From Shewanella holmiensis (GTDB lineage Bacteria > Pseudomonadota > Gammaproteobacteria > Enterobacterales > Shewanellaceae), in the NCBI RefSeq assembly GCF_025370255.1, contig NZ_JAMTCD010000012.1, forward strand, positions 1 to 64,000: DNA of 64,000 nucleotides, in the 5' to 3' direction. Position numbers and translations under genes: made by a program. A model generated the notes under the pieces. The model saw only the letters and a program-made list of their open reading frames with translations, was not told the origin of the DNA and did no database searches. Each line of letters starts with the position of its first letter. The first letter of the stretch is position 1. Shown here piece after piece: positions 1 through 13,000 of this stretch.

Positions 1-3000
1 ACAACACGCAGGCAGCGATCCAGCAACTGAAGGCCGGTGAAACACTTACCGACACCTTCACCGTCAGCACCACGGACGGCACGACGCATACCGTGACCGT
101 CACGTTGCAGGGCACGAACGACGCCCCGGTGCTAGCGGCACAGAGCCAGGCCGTCGCCGAAGACGGCAGCTTGCTCAGCGGTCACATGGCCGCGACCGAT
201 GTGGACGCCGGCGACACGCAAACTTTCAGCATCGCCAACGCCGTTGACGGCTTCACGCTCAACGCCGATGGCAGTTATCAATTCGATCCGAGCCATGCGG
301 GCTACCAGCATCTGGCCGCCGGTCAGACGCAAGACGTGGTGATTGCGATCACGGTGACCGACAGCGCGGGCGCGACCAGCACGCAAAATCTCACCATAAC
401 AGTCACCGGCGCCGCAGACGGCGCGGTGATCGGCGGTGTGGATCTGGGAACGGTCACTGAGGATGCCGCCGTCACCACCGGCCATCTGCAGGCCAGCGGC
501 CAGCTCACGATCAGCGACGCCGATACCGGCGAAGCGCACTTCACGGCGCAAACGGATGTGGCTGGCAGCGGTAGCTACGGGCACTTCAGCGTCGACACAG
601 CAGGGGCCTGGACCTACAGCGCGGACAACACCCAAACGGCCATCCAGCAGCTGAAGGCCGGCGAATCGCTGACCGACACGCTGACGGTGCAGAGCGCCGA
701 CGGCACCACTCACACGATCACCGTCACGCTGCAGGGCACGAACGACGCGCCGGTGCTCAGTGCCCAGACCCAAGCCGTCACAGAAGACGGCGCTCAGCTT
801 AAGGGGCACATGGTTGCAAACGATGTGGACGCCGCCGATACACAGACGTTCAGCACGGCGCAGTCCGTAGACGGTTTCACGATGAACGCCGACGGCAGCT
901 ACAGCTTCGACCCAGCGCACGCGAGCTACCAGCACTTGGCTGCCGGCCAGACGCAAGACGTGGTCATCCCCATTACTGTCACCGACAGCGCCGGTGCGAC
1001 CAGCACTCAGAACTTGACCATCACTGTCACCGGCGTTGACGACGGCGCCATCATCGGCGGCGTCAACACCGGTGCGGTCACCGAGGATCAGTCCGTCCAG
1101 AGCGGCCATCTGCAAGCCAGCGGGCAGCTGACGGTCGCCGATGTGGACACCGGCGAAGACCATTTCATCGCGCAGACCGGTGTCGCCGCCAGTTACGGCA
1201 GCTTCAGCATCGATGCCGCTGGCCATTGGACCTACTCAGCCGACAACAGCCAAGCCGCAGTCCAGCAACTCAAAGCTGGCGCCACGCTGAGCGACAGTCT
1301 CACCGTGAGCAGTGCCGATGGCAGCACGCATACGATCAACGTCACCCTCACCGGCAGCAACGACGTACCGGTTTTGCAGGCTCAAAGCCAGTCAGTCATC
1401 GAAGACGGTACGCGACTCCGTGGGCTCCTAGTTGCCACCGATATGGATGCGGGCGACAGCCTGGCCTTCAGCGTGGGCACGGCAGTCGCCGGCTTCACAC
1501 TCAATCCTGACGGCAGCTATAGCTTCGATCCGAGCGACGCTGCCTATCAGCAGCTCACCGCCGGTCAGGTGCAGACGCTGACCATTCCCATCACCGTCAC
1601 TGACACAGCCGGAGCCTCCAGCACACAGAACCTGTTGATCTCGATCACCGGGACTGGCGACGCCGCTGTCATCGGCGGTCGGCTTGCCAACAACGTCACC
1701 GAGGACGCTGTGGTATCCACGGCCGGTATACTCCGGGCCGCAGGGCAACTCACCGTCGTCGACCCGGATGCCGGAGAAGCCCATTTCGTGGTCCAAACCG
1801 ACGTGACCGGAGCTGGCCATTACGGCAGCTTCAGCATCGATGCCAGTGGGCACTACAGCTACACCGCCGACAACACCCAGACGGCCATCCAGCAGCTCAA
1901 GGCTGGCCAGACGCTGAGCGATAGCTTCACCGTAACGACAGCCGACGGCACGCAGCAGGTCGTCACCATCACCATCAACGGCACCGAAGACAGGCCGGTG
2001 CTGCAGGCCCAAACCCACGCAGTCACCGAGGACGGCTTGCGGCTTGACGGTCAGATGATCGCCACCGACGCGGATGCCGGCGACCTCAAGGCTTTCAGCA
2101 TCGCCCAGCCGGTGGACGGTTTCACGCTGCACAGCGACGGCAGCTTCAGCTTCGAACCTGGCCACGCAAGCTACCAGCATCTGGCTGCTGGGCAGACGCA
2201 GGACCTGGTCATCCCGATCACCGTCACCGACAGTGCCGGCGCGACCAGCACGCAAAACCTGAGCATCACCATCACTGGCGTCGACGACGGCGCGGTGATC
2301 CACGGCGTCGACAGCGGCGCAGTCACCGAGGATCAGTCCGTCCAGAATGGCCATCTGCAAACCAGCGGGCAGCTGACGATCACCGACACCGACAGCGGTG
2401 AGGACCATTTCATCGCGCAGACCGATATGGCCGGCAGCACTGGCCTGGGCCGCTTCAGCCTGTCTGCGTCCGGCCACTGGACCTACAGCGCCGACAACAC
2501 GCAGTCTGCCGTCCAGCAGCTTCAAACCGGCCAGTCGCTGAGCGACACGCTGACCGTGCACAGTGCCGATGGCACGGCGCACACGATCACCGTCACGATC
2601 AATGGCACGAACGACGCGCCGGCGCTGGCCGCGCAGACGCAGGCCGTCACTGAAGGCGGCACCTTGTTGCAAGGCCACATGGTCGCCACCGATGCGGATG
2701 CTCACGACGCCCAGACCTTCAGCATCGCCAACACAGTTGACGGCTTCGCGCTGAATGCAGACGGCAGCTACAGCTTCGATCCGGCGCACGCCAGCTACCA
2801 GCACTTGACCGCCGGCCAGACGCAAGACGTGGTCATCCCCGTCACGGTGACCGACAGCGCCGGCGCGACCAACACGCAGAACCTCACGATCACGGTCACC
2901 GGCAGCAACGACGGCGCCACCATCGGCGGTCAGATTGCCAACTTCGTCACCGAGGACGCCGTCGTGTCCACGAGCGGCATGCTCAGAGCAGGCGGCCAGC

Positions 3001-6000
3001 TCACCGTCGTCGACCCGGATGCGGGTGAAGACCACTTCGTGGCGCAAACCGGCGTGACCGGTGCAGGTCATTACGGCAGCTTCAGCATCGACGCCAGAGG
3101 CCACTACAGCTACACCGCCGACAACACGCAGACGGCCATCCAGCAGCTCAAGGCTGGCCAGACGCTGAGCGACAGCTTCACCGTGGCAACAGCCGACGGC
3201 ACGCAGCAGGTCGTCACCATCTCCATCAAAGGCGCCGAGGACAAGCCGGTGCTGCAGGCGCAGACTCATGCCGTCACTGAAGACGGCGCACGCCTCAACG
3301 GCCAGATGCTGGCCACCGACGCGGACGCGGGCGACACACAGCGTTTCTCGATCGCTCAACAAGTCGCCGGTTTCACGATTAATGCTGATGGCAGTTTCAG
3401 TTTCGATCCATCGAATGCGACCTACCAGCATCTGGCTGCGGGCCAGACGCAGGATGTGCTCATTCCGATCACGGTGACCGACAGCGCGGGCGCCACCAGC
3501 ACGCAGAACCTGACCATAACCGTTACCGGCACGAACGACGCCGCCGTGGTGAGCGGTCGAGTTGCCAATGCGGTCAATGAAGACGGCGTGGTGTCTACGG
3601 GCGGACTACTCAGAGCGGGCGGCCAGCTCACAGTTGTCGACCCGGAAGCCGGCGAAGACCACTTCGTGGCGCAAACCGGCGTAACCGGTGCAGGTCATTA
3701 CGGCAGCTTCAGCATCGACGCCGGCGGCCACTACAGCTACACCGCCGACAACAGCCAAACGGCCATCCAGCAACTCAAGGCCGGCGAGACATTGACCGAC
3801 CGCTTCACCGTGACAACCGCCGATGGCACACAACAAGTCGTCACCATCACCATCAACGGCGCTGAAGACAGGCCGGTGCTGCAAGCGCAAGCCCAGGCGG
3901 TCACCGAAGACGGCAATCTATTGCGTGGCCAGATGGTTGCAACTGACGCCGACGCGGGCGATACGCAGCGCTTCTCGACCTCTCAACCCGTCGACGGTTT
4001 CACGCTGAACGCCGATGGCAGTTACCGCTTCGACCCCAGCCACGCGAGTTACCAGCATCTGGCGGCAGGTCAGACGCAAGATGTCGTGATCCCGATTACG
4101 GTCACAGATCACGCCGGTGCGACCAGCACACAGAACCTGACGATTACGGTCACCGGCACCAACGATGCCGCTCAAGTTCGTGGCACTGACAGCGGCGCTG
4201 TCACCGAGGATATCAATCCGTCAGGTTCAAACCTCTTGGTATCTGGCCAGCTTCAAATTAGCGACAAAGACACGGGTGAAAACCTCTTTGTAGTCACCGG
4301 TCAATCCAATCATCAGCCTGGGTCGCGCGAACGGGGTACGCCGGTGGATGGCGATCATGGCCTTGGCCAGTTTGTGGTTCATGCCGATGGCACCTGGACC
4401 TTTATCGTCGACAACCGCAAGTCTGAAATCCAGACTTTGGCTGAACACCAGACCTTGCAAGAGACGATTACGGTACAAACCGTTGACGGCACGACACACA
4501 CCCTGACCGTCACGATCACCGGTACCAACGACGCACCGGTGCTGACTGCCCAGACCCAGTCCGTCACCGAAGACGGTGCGCAACTCACCGGCCGGATGGT
4601 CGCCACGGATGTCGATAGCGGTGACACCCAGGCCTTCAGCATGGGCACGGCAGTCGCCGGCTTTACCCTCAACGCCAACGGCAGCTACACCTTCGACCCG
4701 AGCAATGCCGCCTACCAGCACATTCAGGCGGGTCACTCCGAGACCGTGACGATTCCGGTGACGGTCACCGACAGCGCGGGAGCCACGGCTGTCCAGAACC
4801 TCGTCATCACGGTTGCTGGTGCACAGGACGGTGCAGTGATTCGTGATGCCAGCGGAACCGTCGGTGAAATCAAGGAAGACAGTCGTCTGCACATCGAAGG
4901 CCATCTGGCAGTGACAGATGTCGATGCCGGCGAAAATACATTCACCACCCAGCAGGGAACCAGCCAGGCAGGCCTTGGTCAGTTCTCCCTGACGCCGCTG
5001 ACCAATGGGCAAGCCTTCTGGGGCTACACCGTTGACAACACCCGTCCCGAGATCCAGCGACTGGCCGAGGGCCAGACTATTCAGGACACCTTCGTCATTC
5101 ATAGCGCCGATGGCACTCAGCACACGGTGACCGTGACGATCAAGGGCAGCAACGACGCCCCGGTGCTGACCGCCCAAACCCAAAGCGTGACCGAAGACGG
5201 CACGCAGCTCATCGGCCGGATGATCGCCACCGATGTTGACACGGGTGATACGCAGGCCTTCAGCATGGGCACGGCCGTCGCCGGCTTCACGCTCAACGCG
5301 GATGGTAGTTACAGCTTCGATCCGGGCAATGCTGCCTACCAGCACCTGGCCGCCGGCCAGACGCAAACCCTGACCATCCCCGTCACCGTCACCGACAGCG
5401 CCGGCGCCACCGCCACGCAGAATCTCGTCATCACCGTTGCCGGCGCCCAGGACGGCGCGATCATCGGCGGCGCCAGCACCGGCGCCGTCACGGAAGACAC
5501 GGGCGTCAACGCCGCCGGGAAAATCGCCGCCTCGGGCACGTTGACCGTGACTGACCCGGATGTGGGACAAGACCACTTCAATGCGCTGGCCTCGAACGGC
5601 CACTATGGCGTCTTCACCCTCGATGCAGCCGGGCACTGGACTTACAGTGCCGACAACAGCAAGCCGGACATCCAGCAACTCAAGGCCGGTGACCCCCTGA
5701 CCGACAGCTTCACCGTGACCAGTGCCGACGGCACCAGTCACACGGTGACGATGACGATCACCGGTACCAACGACGCACCGGTGCTGACTGCCCAGACCCA
5801 GTCCGTCATCGAAGACGGTGCGCAACTCACCGGCCGGATGGTCGCCACGGATGTCGATAGGGGTGACACCCAGGCCTTCAGCATGGGCACGGCAGTCGCC
5901 GGCTTCACGCTCAACGCGGACGGCAGCTACACCTTCGACCCGACGCACGCCAGTTACCAGCACCTATCGGCGGGACAGACTCATGACGTGGTGATTCCGA

Positions 6001-9000
6001 TCACGGTCACCGATAGCGCCGGCGAGACCAGCACACAGAAGCTCACCATCACCGTCACGGGAACCAACGACGGCGCCACGATCACCGGCACCACTAGCGG
6101 CAGCGTCACCGAAGACAAGGGGGTGTCCACCGGCCACTTCCTGGAGACTAGCGGGCAACTGAGCGCCACCGACGTGGACAGCGCGGCCACCTTCCAGGCC
6201 GCCACCCTGCATGGCAGCGACGGAGGCGTGCTGACTATCGATGCCGCCGGTACTTGGCATTATTCGATCGACAACAGCCTGCCGGCGGTCCAGCAACTGG
6301 GGCCACAAGGAGCGCTGTCCGAAACGTTCACCGTGCAGACGGCCGATGGCACCAGCCAACAGATTGCCGTCAGCATCCACGGCACCATCGACGCCCCCAG
6401 CCTCACCGCAACCCAGGAGGCAACACAGTTCTTGCCTACCGACGCCACGGGCGAGGTGCTCCATGGCCAGGGGGTTTTGCACCAGATCACACTGAGCGGA
6501 TTTGCCACCGACCAGATCGAACTGGGCGGCAAGCTGAACCTTGGCTTGGTGGGGAATACGCCAATCGTATCCGGCGGCAGTTTCGGCGTGTCCGCGCGAA
6601 CTGGTGACACCCAGCTTGATAAAGGTGAGACCCTGATGATCCAGCTGGCTGGCGCCTCACGTTCCGCTACCCTGCAGCTCAGTAACTTTATGGACCACAC
6701 CAGTACGGCCAATCCCTACGCCAGCGAGGACAAGGCGCACTGGATTGCCTACGACGCCCAGGGCAACAAAGTGGCTGAGGGCGACCTGGTGCCCAATGCC
6801 GACCCAGCGCTCAACGGCAAGCTCGACATTCATACGGCGACCCCGTTCAGCTACATCGCTTTGCAGGCGGTGGATGCTCCACTCCATGACGCTCACCATC
6901 AATCCCGTTTCATGCTGAGCCACGTCGAGGCGCAGCTGATCCAGTTCGACACACGGCTCAACCTGCACGGCCAGCTCAGCGACCAGGCGACCACTGAAAC
7001 CCTGAGCTACAAGATTACCGGCCTGGATGTCGCCGCTACCCTCAACCGCGGCACCAGGAACGCCGACGGCAGCTGGACCGTCACTGCCGCCGAGGCCCAG
7101 GACCTGCACCTGCTGCACGCCACTGACCAGCATTTTCAGGTACAGGCGATGGCCACCGACGGCAGCGCCGTGGCCGACTCTACACCGGTGGATCTGCGTG
7201 TGACCTCCAGCGGCATGCAGTACGAGTTGATTGGCGGCGATCACCGGGGCAAGACGGACGAGGATGCCCATCAGGCTGTCGAGGGGCAACTGCGGGTGGA
7301 CACCAGCGCGGCCGTGGCCCCGGCTTTTGTGGCGCAGATTCAACACACCGCCCATGGCACCTTTGAGCTGCGAGCCGATGGCCACTGGACCTATCAGGTG
7401 GACAACGCAGCCGTTCAGGGCATGGCCGGCCGTGAAGTCCAACGCGACACCTTCACCGTGGAGACCGCCAACGGCGTGCAGCGCGAGCTGACGGTAGATG
7501 TGATGGGGCGGGATGACGCTACTGTAATCGGCGGAAAACTCACTGGCGATGTCATCGAGGATGGCCAAGGCACGACTACCGGCCAGATGAGCTTCACCGA
7601 CATCGACACCCCTAAGAGCAACATCGCGGCAGCCGACAGAAGCTACCCCGGGACCTACGGCACCCTGCTGGTGAAGACTGACGGCACCTGGGAATATCAG
7701 CTCGACCCAACCAAGGCGAACAGTCTTAACACCGGTGATGTAGAGCATGATGTGTTCGGCAAGGTATTCATCATGTCCCAAGGCCTACCCCAGACCACCA
7801 GCATCGATATCACCGTCCATGGCCATACCGATGGCACGCCGCAGATCACAGCGGTCATTGCTGGCGATGACGCAAAAACGACCGACGAAGACAGGGCGGT
7901 CAGCGGCGTACTGACCGTCACCGACCCCACGGCAGCCGATGCCCACCTAGTTGCCCAGACCGATGTCGCCGGTCAGTTCGGTCATTTCAGCATCACCGCC
8001 GACGGCCATTGGTCCTACACCCCGGACAACCGGGCCGATGCGCTGGCCGTGGGTGCGACACAAACAGATACCTTTGCCGTCACCTCAGCCGATGGGACGA
8101 GCCACAATGTCGTGATCACCCTCACCGGCAGCAACGACGGCGCCGTGATCACCGGCACCGACAGCGGTAGTCTGACGGAAGATGTCGCTGTCAATGCCGC
8201 CGGAAAAATCACCACGTCCGGGCTTCTGTCGGTCAGCGATGCCGATGCTGGCGAAGCCGTGTTTGCCGCGCAATTCGGTACCAGTGCCCAGGGTTATGGC
8301 GGCTTTGTGCTCGGTGCGAGTGGCCACTGGACCTATGCGGCCGACAACAGCAATCTGGCGATTCAAGCCCTCAAGGCCGGGGAACACCTGAGCGACAGCT
8401 TCACGGTACACAGCCCTGACGGCACCACGCACACCATCAACGTCACCATCAACGGCAGCAATGATGTTCCGGTGATCGGCGCCACCCGTGCCTCGGCGCG
8501 CTTCGTCAGCGAAGATTCGGCGACGTCCACCATCACGGGTCTTTTGCACAGCCGCGATCTGGATGCCGGCGATACCTTGAGCTGGTCGGTAAGCGGCCAG
8601 GGCCAGGGCACTTACGGGCATCTGGATTTCGATGCTGCATCGGGCAGTTGGACTTATCAGCTCGACAATACCGACGCTGACACGAACGCACTGTCGGCCG
8701 GCCAGCGTGGCGAGGATGTGTTCCAGATCACCGCCACTGACAGCAGCGGCGCCACGGCCAGTACCGTGGTGCGCGTCATGGTGATGGGGGCGAACGATGG
8801 CGCAGTCATTGCCGGCGTCGATGCGGCAACATTGAACGAAGATGCGATCGACAGCACGGGCAAGCTGGCGGCCAGTGGCCAGCTCACGGTCACCGACCCG
8901 GATGCCGGGCAAGATCACTTCACGGCACAGACCGATGCGGCCGGCAGTAGCGGCCTCGGCCACTTTAGCGTGGATGCGACCGGCGCCTGGACCTACACCG

Positions 9001-10040
9001 CCGACAATACGCAAAACGCAATCCAGCAACTCAAGACAGGCGACAGCCTGACGGACAGCCTGACGGTGCAAAGTGCCGACGGCACGACCCACACGATCAC
9101 GGTCACCCTCCAGGGCACGAACGACGTTCCGGTACTGCAAGCACAGACGCAGGCCGTGACCGAAGACGGCACGCAGCTCACAGGCCATATGGTCGCCACT
9201 GACGTAGACGCGGGCGATACCAAAGCTTTCAGCGTCGCGCAGGCAGTCGACGGCTTCACGCTGAACGCTGACGGCAGCTACAGCTTCGACCCCAGCCATG
9301 CCAGCTACCAACATCTGACTGCGGGGCAGACGCAAGCTGTCGTCATCCCGATCACGGTGACCGACAGCGCGGGCGCGACGAGCACCCAGAATCTCACGAT
9401 TACCGTCACGGGCGCCAACGACGGCGCCGTGATCGGCGGCGTGGATGTGGGAACGGTCACTGAGGACGCGGCCGTCACCACCGGCCACCTGCAGGCGAGC
9501 GGCCAGCTCACGATCAGCGATATCGATACCGGCGAAACGCATTTCACTGCCCAAACGGATGTGGCCGGCAGCGCCGGCTACGGGCATTTCAGCGTCGATG
9601 CGTCTGGCGCCTGGACCTACAGCGCCGACAACGCGCAGACGGCCATCCAGCAACTCAAGGCGGGCGAAAGCCTGACCGACACGCTGACCGTGGCCAGTGC
9701 CGACGGCACGACCCACACGATCACGGTCACGCTGCAGGGCACGAACGATGCGCCGGTGTTGGCGGCACAGAGCCAGACCGTCACGGAAGACGGCACGCAG
9801 CTCACAGGCCATATGGTCGCCACCGATGTCGATAGCGGCGACACGCAGGCCTTCAGCCTCGCCAACGCGGTCGATGGATTTACGCTCAACGCCGATGGCA
9901 GCTACAGCTTTGATCCGAGCAATGCGGCGTACCAGCATCTGGCCGCTGGCCAGACGCAGGATGTGATCATCCCGATCACGGTGACCGACAGCGCTGGCGC
10001 GACCAGCACCCAGAACCTGACCATCACCCTCACCGGCAGC
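1..10040 (+). repeat. Tandem VCBS dyad array (about 620-bp period)
   Basis: Two alternating domain types make up each unit. Type A begins NDAPVL..Q..VTEDG and ends TQNLTITVTG. Type B begins DGAVIGG...VTED and ends DGTTHTITVTLQGT. Starts of type A fall near 118, 741, 1,359, 1,984, 2,609, 3,236, 3,864, 4,526, 5,151 and 5,767, a spacing of about 615-660 bp. The array is interrupted by divergent domains between about 6,390 and 8,130 and then resumes. Many units are nearly identical at the DNA level, so the copy number is liable to recombinational change and to assembly error. Confidence 0.9.
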
Positions 10041-13000
10041 AACGATGGCCCGCTGGTCACCCACGGTACGGTCGCGACAGCCGCCGACCTGGGCGCGATC
10101 AATGAAGACGCACCGCGCGTGTTCACCGAGGCCGAGCTGTTGCAGGCGGTGGGCGCCAGCGATGTGGATGACGGCAGCAGCCTGCACATCGTTGACGGAT
10201 CGCTTACCAGTGCCCACGGCACCTTCACCGGCGATGCTACCCACGGCTACACCTTCACCCCGGCGGCCAATTTCAGCGGCCAGGATGTGGACCTGCAGTT
10301 CAGCGTGAGCGATGGCACGGTCAGCCGCGAAGCGCATGGGCAGCTGGATATCACGCCGGTGGCGGACAAGCCCGTGGGTCCGCTGGTGTCGACCACTTTC
10401 GATGATGTGCAACTGTCGGGGCAATTCGCCGACCCCGCGTTGCTGGGCTGGAAGACCGATTCCACGTTCGGCGTGGAGCAAACCACGGAAGACGTGTTTG
10501 GCGGGACGGGCAAAAACCAGGTGCTGGAATTGGTGTCCAAGGGCGCCAGCATCAACTCGCCGAACATCTACCGCGAGCTCGACACGCAGACCGGGCAATT
10601 GCTCCACGTCAGCTTCGATGCCTCGCGCCGCGAGAACTGGGATGTCGCCCGCATCGAGGTGCTGTGGGAAGGCAAGGTCATCGACGCGTTCACGCCGGGC
10701 ACCGCCGGTTACGAGATGCATCATCACGAGTACGACCTGCAGGCCACTGGCCCGCAGTCGCGCATCGAGTTCCGCGTGGTGGGCGATGATGCAGACAAGC
10801 GGGCCATCATCGACAACATCCAAATCGGCCTGCCCACCCAGGTGGGCGAGGTCAACCAGGCCCTGCACCTGGATATGGGCCAGGCATTTCAGCTGGCCGA
10901 CACCGACGGCAGCGAGACCCTGAGCTACCTGATCAAGGGCTTGCCGCCAGGCTTCACGCTCACGGACGGCACGCACAGCGTGACCATCGCCAGTGTCGGC
11001 CAGGTGGTCGACACTAAGGGGTGGAGCCAGGATGCGTTGGCTTTGCGTGCGCCTCAGGACTACCAGGGGCAGCTCGAGATCCAGGTCAGCGCCCGTGCCG
11101 AGGAGACCGCCAACCACCAGACGGCGACGTCTGACCAGCAGTCGCTGCGCTTGAGCTTCGATCGGCTGACGGCCGTTGAAGATACGCCCCAGACCTTCTC
11201 TGCATCCCGCTTGCTGCAACTGGCCGGTATCCGTGCGGGTTTGGGAGAGGTCCTGACGCTGGATGACGTGCAGGTGAACCCGGCCTTCGGCCATTTCAGC
11301 CACAACGCCGATGGCAGCTGGACGTTTACGCCGGAGGCCAACGTCTCGGCCCATCAGGTGCCGCTGACCCTCACCGTACACGGTGGTGCGCAGCCGATCA
11401 GCAGCACCCTGCATCTGGACATCACGCCGGTGGCCGACACGCCGCTGCTCGACCTGCCGGCCGATGGCCAGCTGACGGCCATCCATACCGACTTTGACAG
11501 CACCCTGTTGCACGGCCAGTTCGCCGATCCCACACCCCTGGGCTGGCACACGGATGGGCCCCAGGGCTCGGAAGTGGCGCGGCAGGACGTGTTCGGCGGC
11601 AGCGGCGGTGACCATGCGCTGGAACTGATCTCCGAGGGCGCCGGCGCGGTCAACTCGCCCAATCTCTACCGCGTGCTGGACGTCGCGTCGGGCCAGATGG
11701 CGCGTTTCGGCTTTGACGTGTCACCGCGCAATAGTTGGGCGGTACCGCTGGTCGAAGTGCTGTGGGAAGGCAAAGTCATCGACAGCTTCACGCCCTCGGG
11801 CACGGGCTTCGGCTTGCAGCACCATGACTACGATTTACTCGCCACTGCTGGCCAGCCCCGTCTGGAGATTCGCGTGGTGGGCGCGCAGAGCGATATGCGC
11901 GCTATCTTCGATAACCTGGACGTCGGCGTCTCTCCGGTGGCGGCGCGCTTCAGCCCGGTCAATGGCGATGCGTATCTGGATCTCGGCGCACAGTTTCACC
12001 TGGCCGATACTGACGGCAGCGAGACCCTCAGTTACGTGGTCAAGGGCCTGCCGCAGGGCTTCACCCTGACCGACGGCACCCACAGCATCACCGTCACCAC
12101 GGCCGGTCAGGCCATTGAGACCAAGGGATGGGATCAGGCGGCGCTGGTGGTGAAGGCACCACAGGATTTCCAGGGCCAGGTGAATCTGCAAGTCAGCGGG
12201 GTAGCCGAAGAGAGCGGCACGCAGCAGACCGCCAGTTCACCCGAGCTGTCCATGCGGTTGAGCTTCGAGCAACTGCGGGTGTACGAGGACACGCCCCAGG
12301 TGTTCACTGAATCCAAGCTGCTGCAGCTGGCCGGTGTTCATGCGCCTGCCGGACAGGCCATGACGCTGGCCGATGTGCAGGTAGACCAGGCCTTCGGCCA
12401 GTTCAGCCACAACGCGAATGGCAGCTGGACCTTCACCCCGGCCTCCAACGTCAATGCCGACGATGTACCGTTCACGCTGACCATCGCCGGCGGCAGCCAG
12501 CCGCTCAGCCGCCCGCTGCAGCTCAGCATCGCGCCGGTCAATGACGCGCCGGTGCTGGCGGCACAAAGCCAGACGGGGACCGAAGACGGCAGCCCTATCA
12601 CCGGTCATATGGTCGCCACCGATGTGGATGTCGGTGACACGCAGAGCTTCAGCCTGGCCCACCCCGTTGACGGATTCACACTCAATGCCGACGGCAGCTA
12701 CAGCTTCGACCCCTCGCATGCCAGCTACCAGCATCTGGCGGCAGGGCAGACTCAGGATGTGGTCATCCCGATCACGGTGACAGATCACGCCGGGGCGACC
12801 GGTACACAGAACCTCACCTTCACCCTCACCGGCACCAACGACGGCCTGCAGGTGGTGGCCAACAGCGCAGCGAAGGCGGGCGATCTTGGCGCCGTGGACG
12901 AGGACGCGCCGCGCCTGTTCACCGAGGCCGAGCTGCTGCGTGCGGTCGGTGCCAGCGACGTTGACGATGGCAACGACCTGCACATCGTGGCGGGTTCGCT

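Noticed and set aside
1428..3431. Minus-strand open frame of 667 codons
   Set aside because: Antisense to the VCBS array; repeats its composition and contains no recognisable motif.
1..10040. CRISPR-like regular DNA repeats
   Set aside because: The regular repeats are coding, about 620 bp long and diverged; there are no short identical repeats with spacers anywhere in the window.
8085..11615. Long minus-strand open frame (1,176 codons) across the adhesin
   Set aside because: It is a shadow of GC-rich repeat codons; the translation is Arg/Gly/Val/Ala-rich with no domain pattern, while the plus-strand frame shows clear VCBS domains. The same applies to other long antisense frames between 130 and 20,120.
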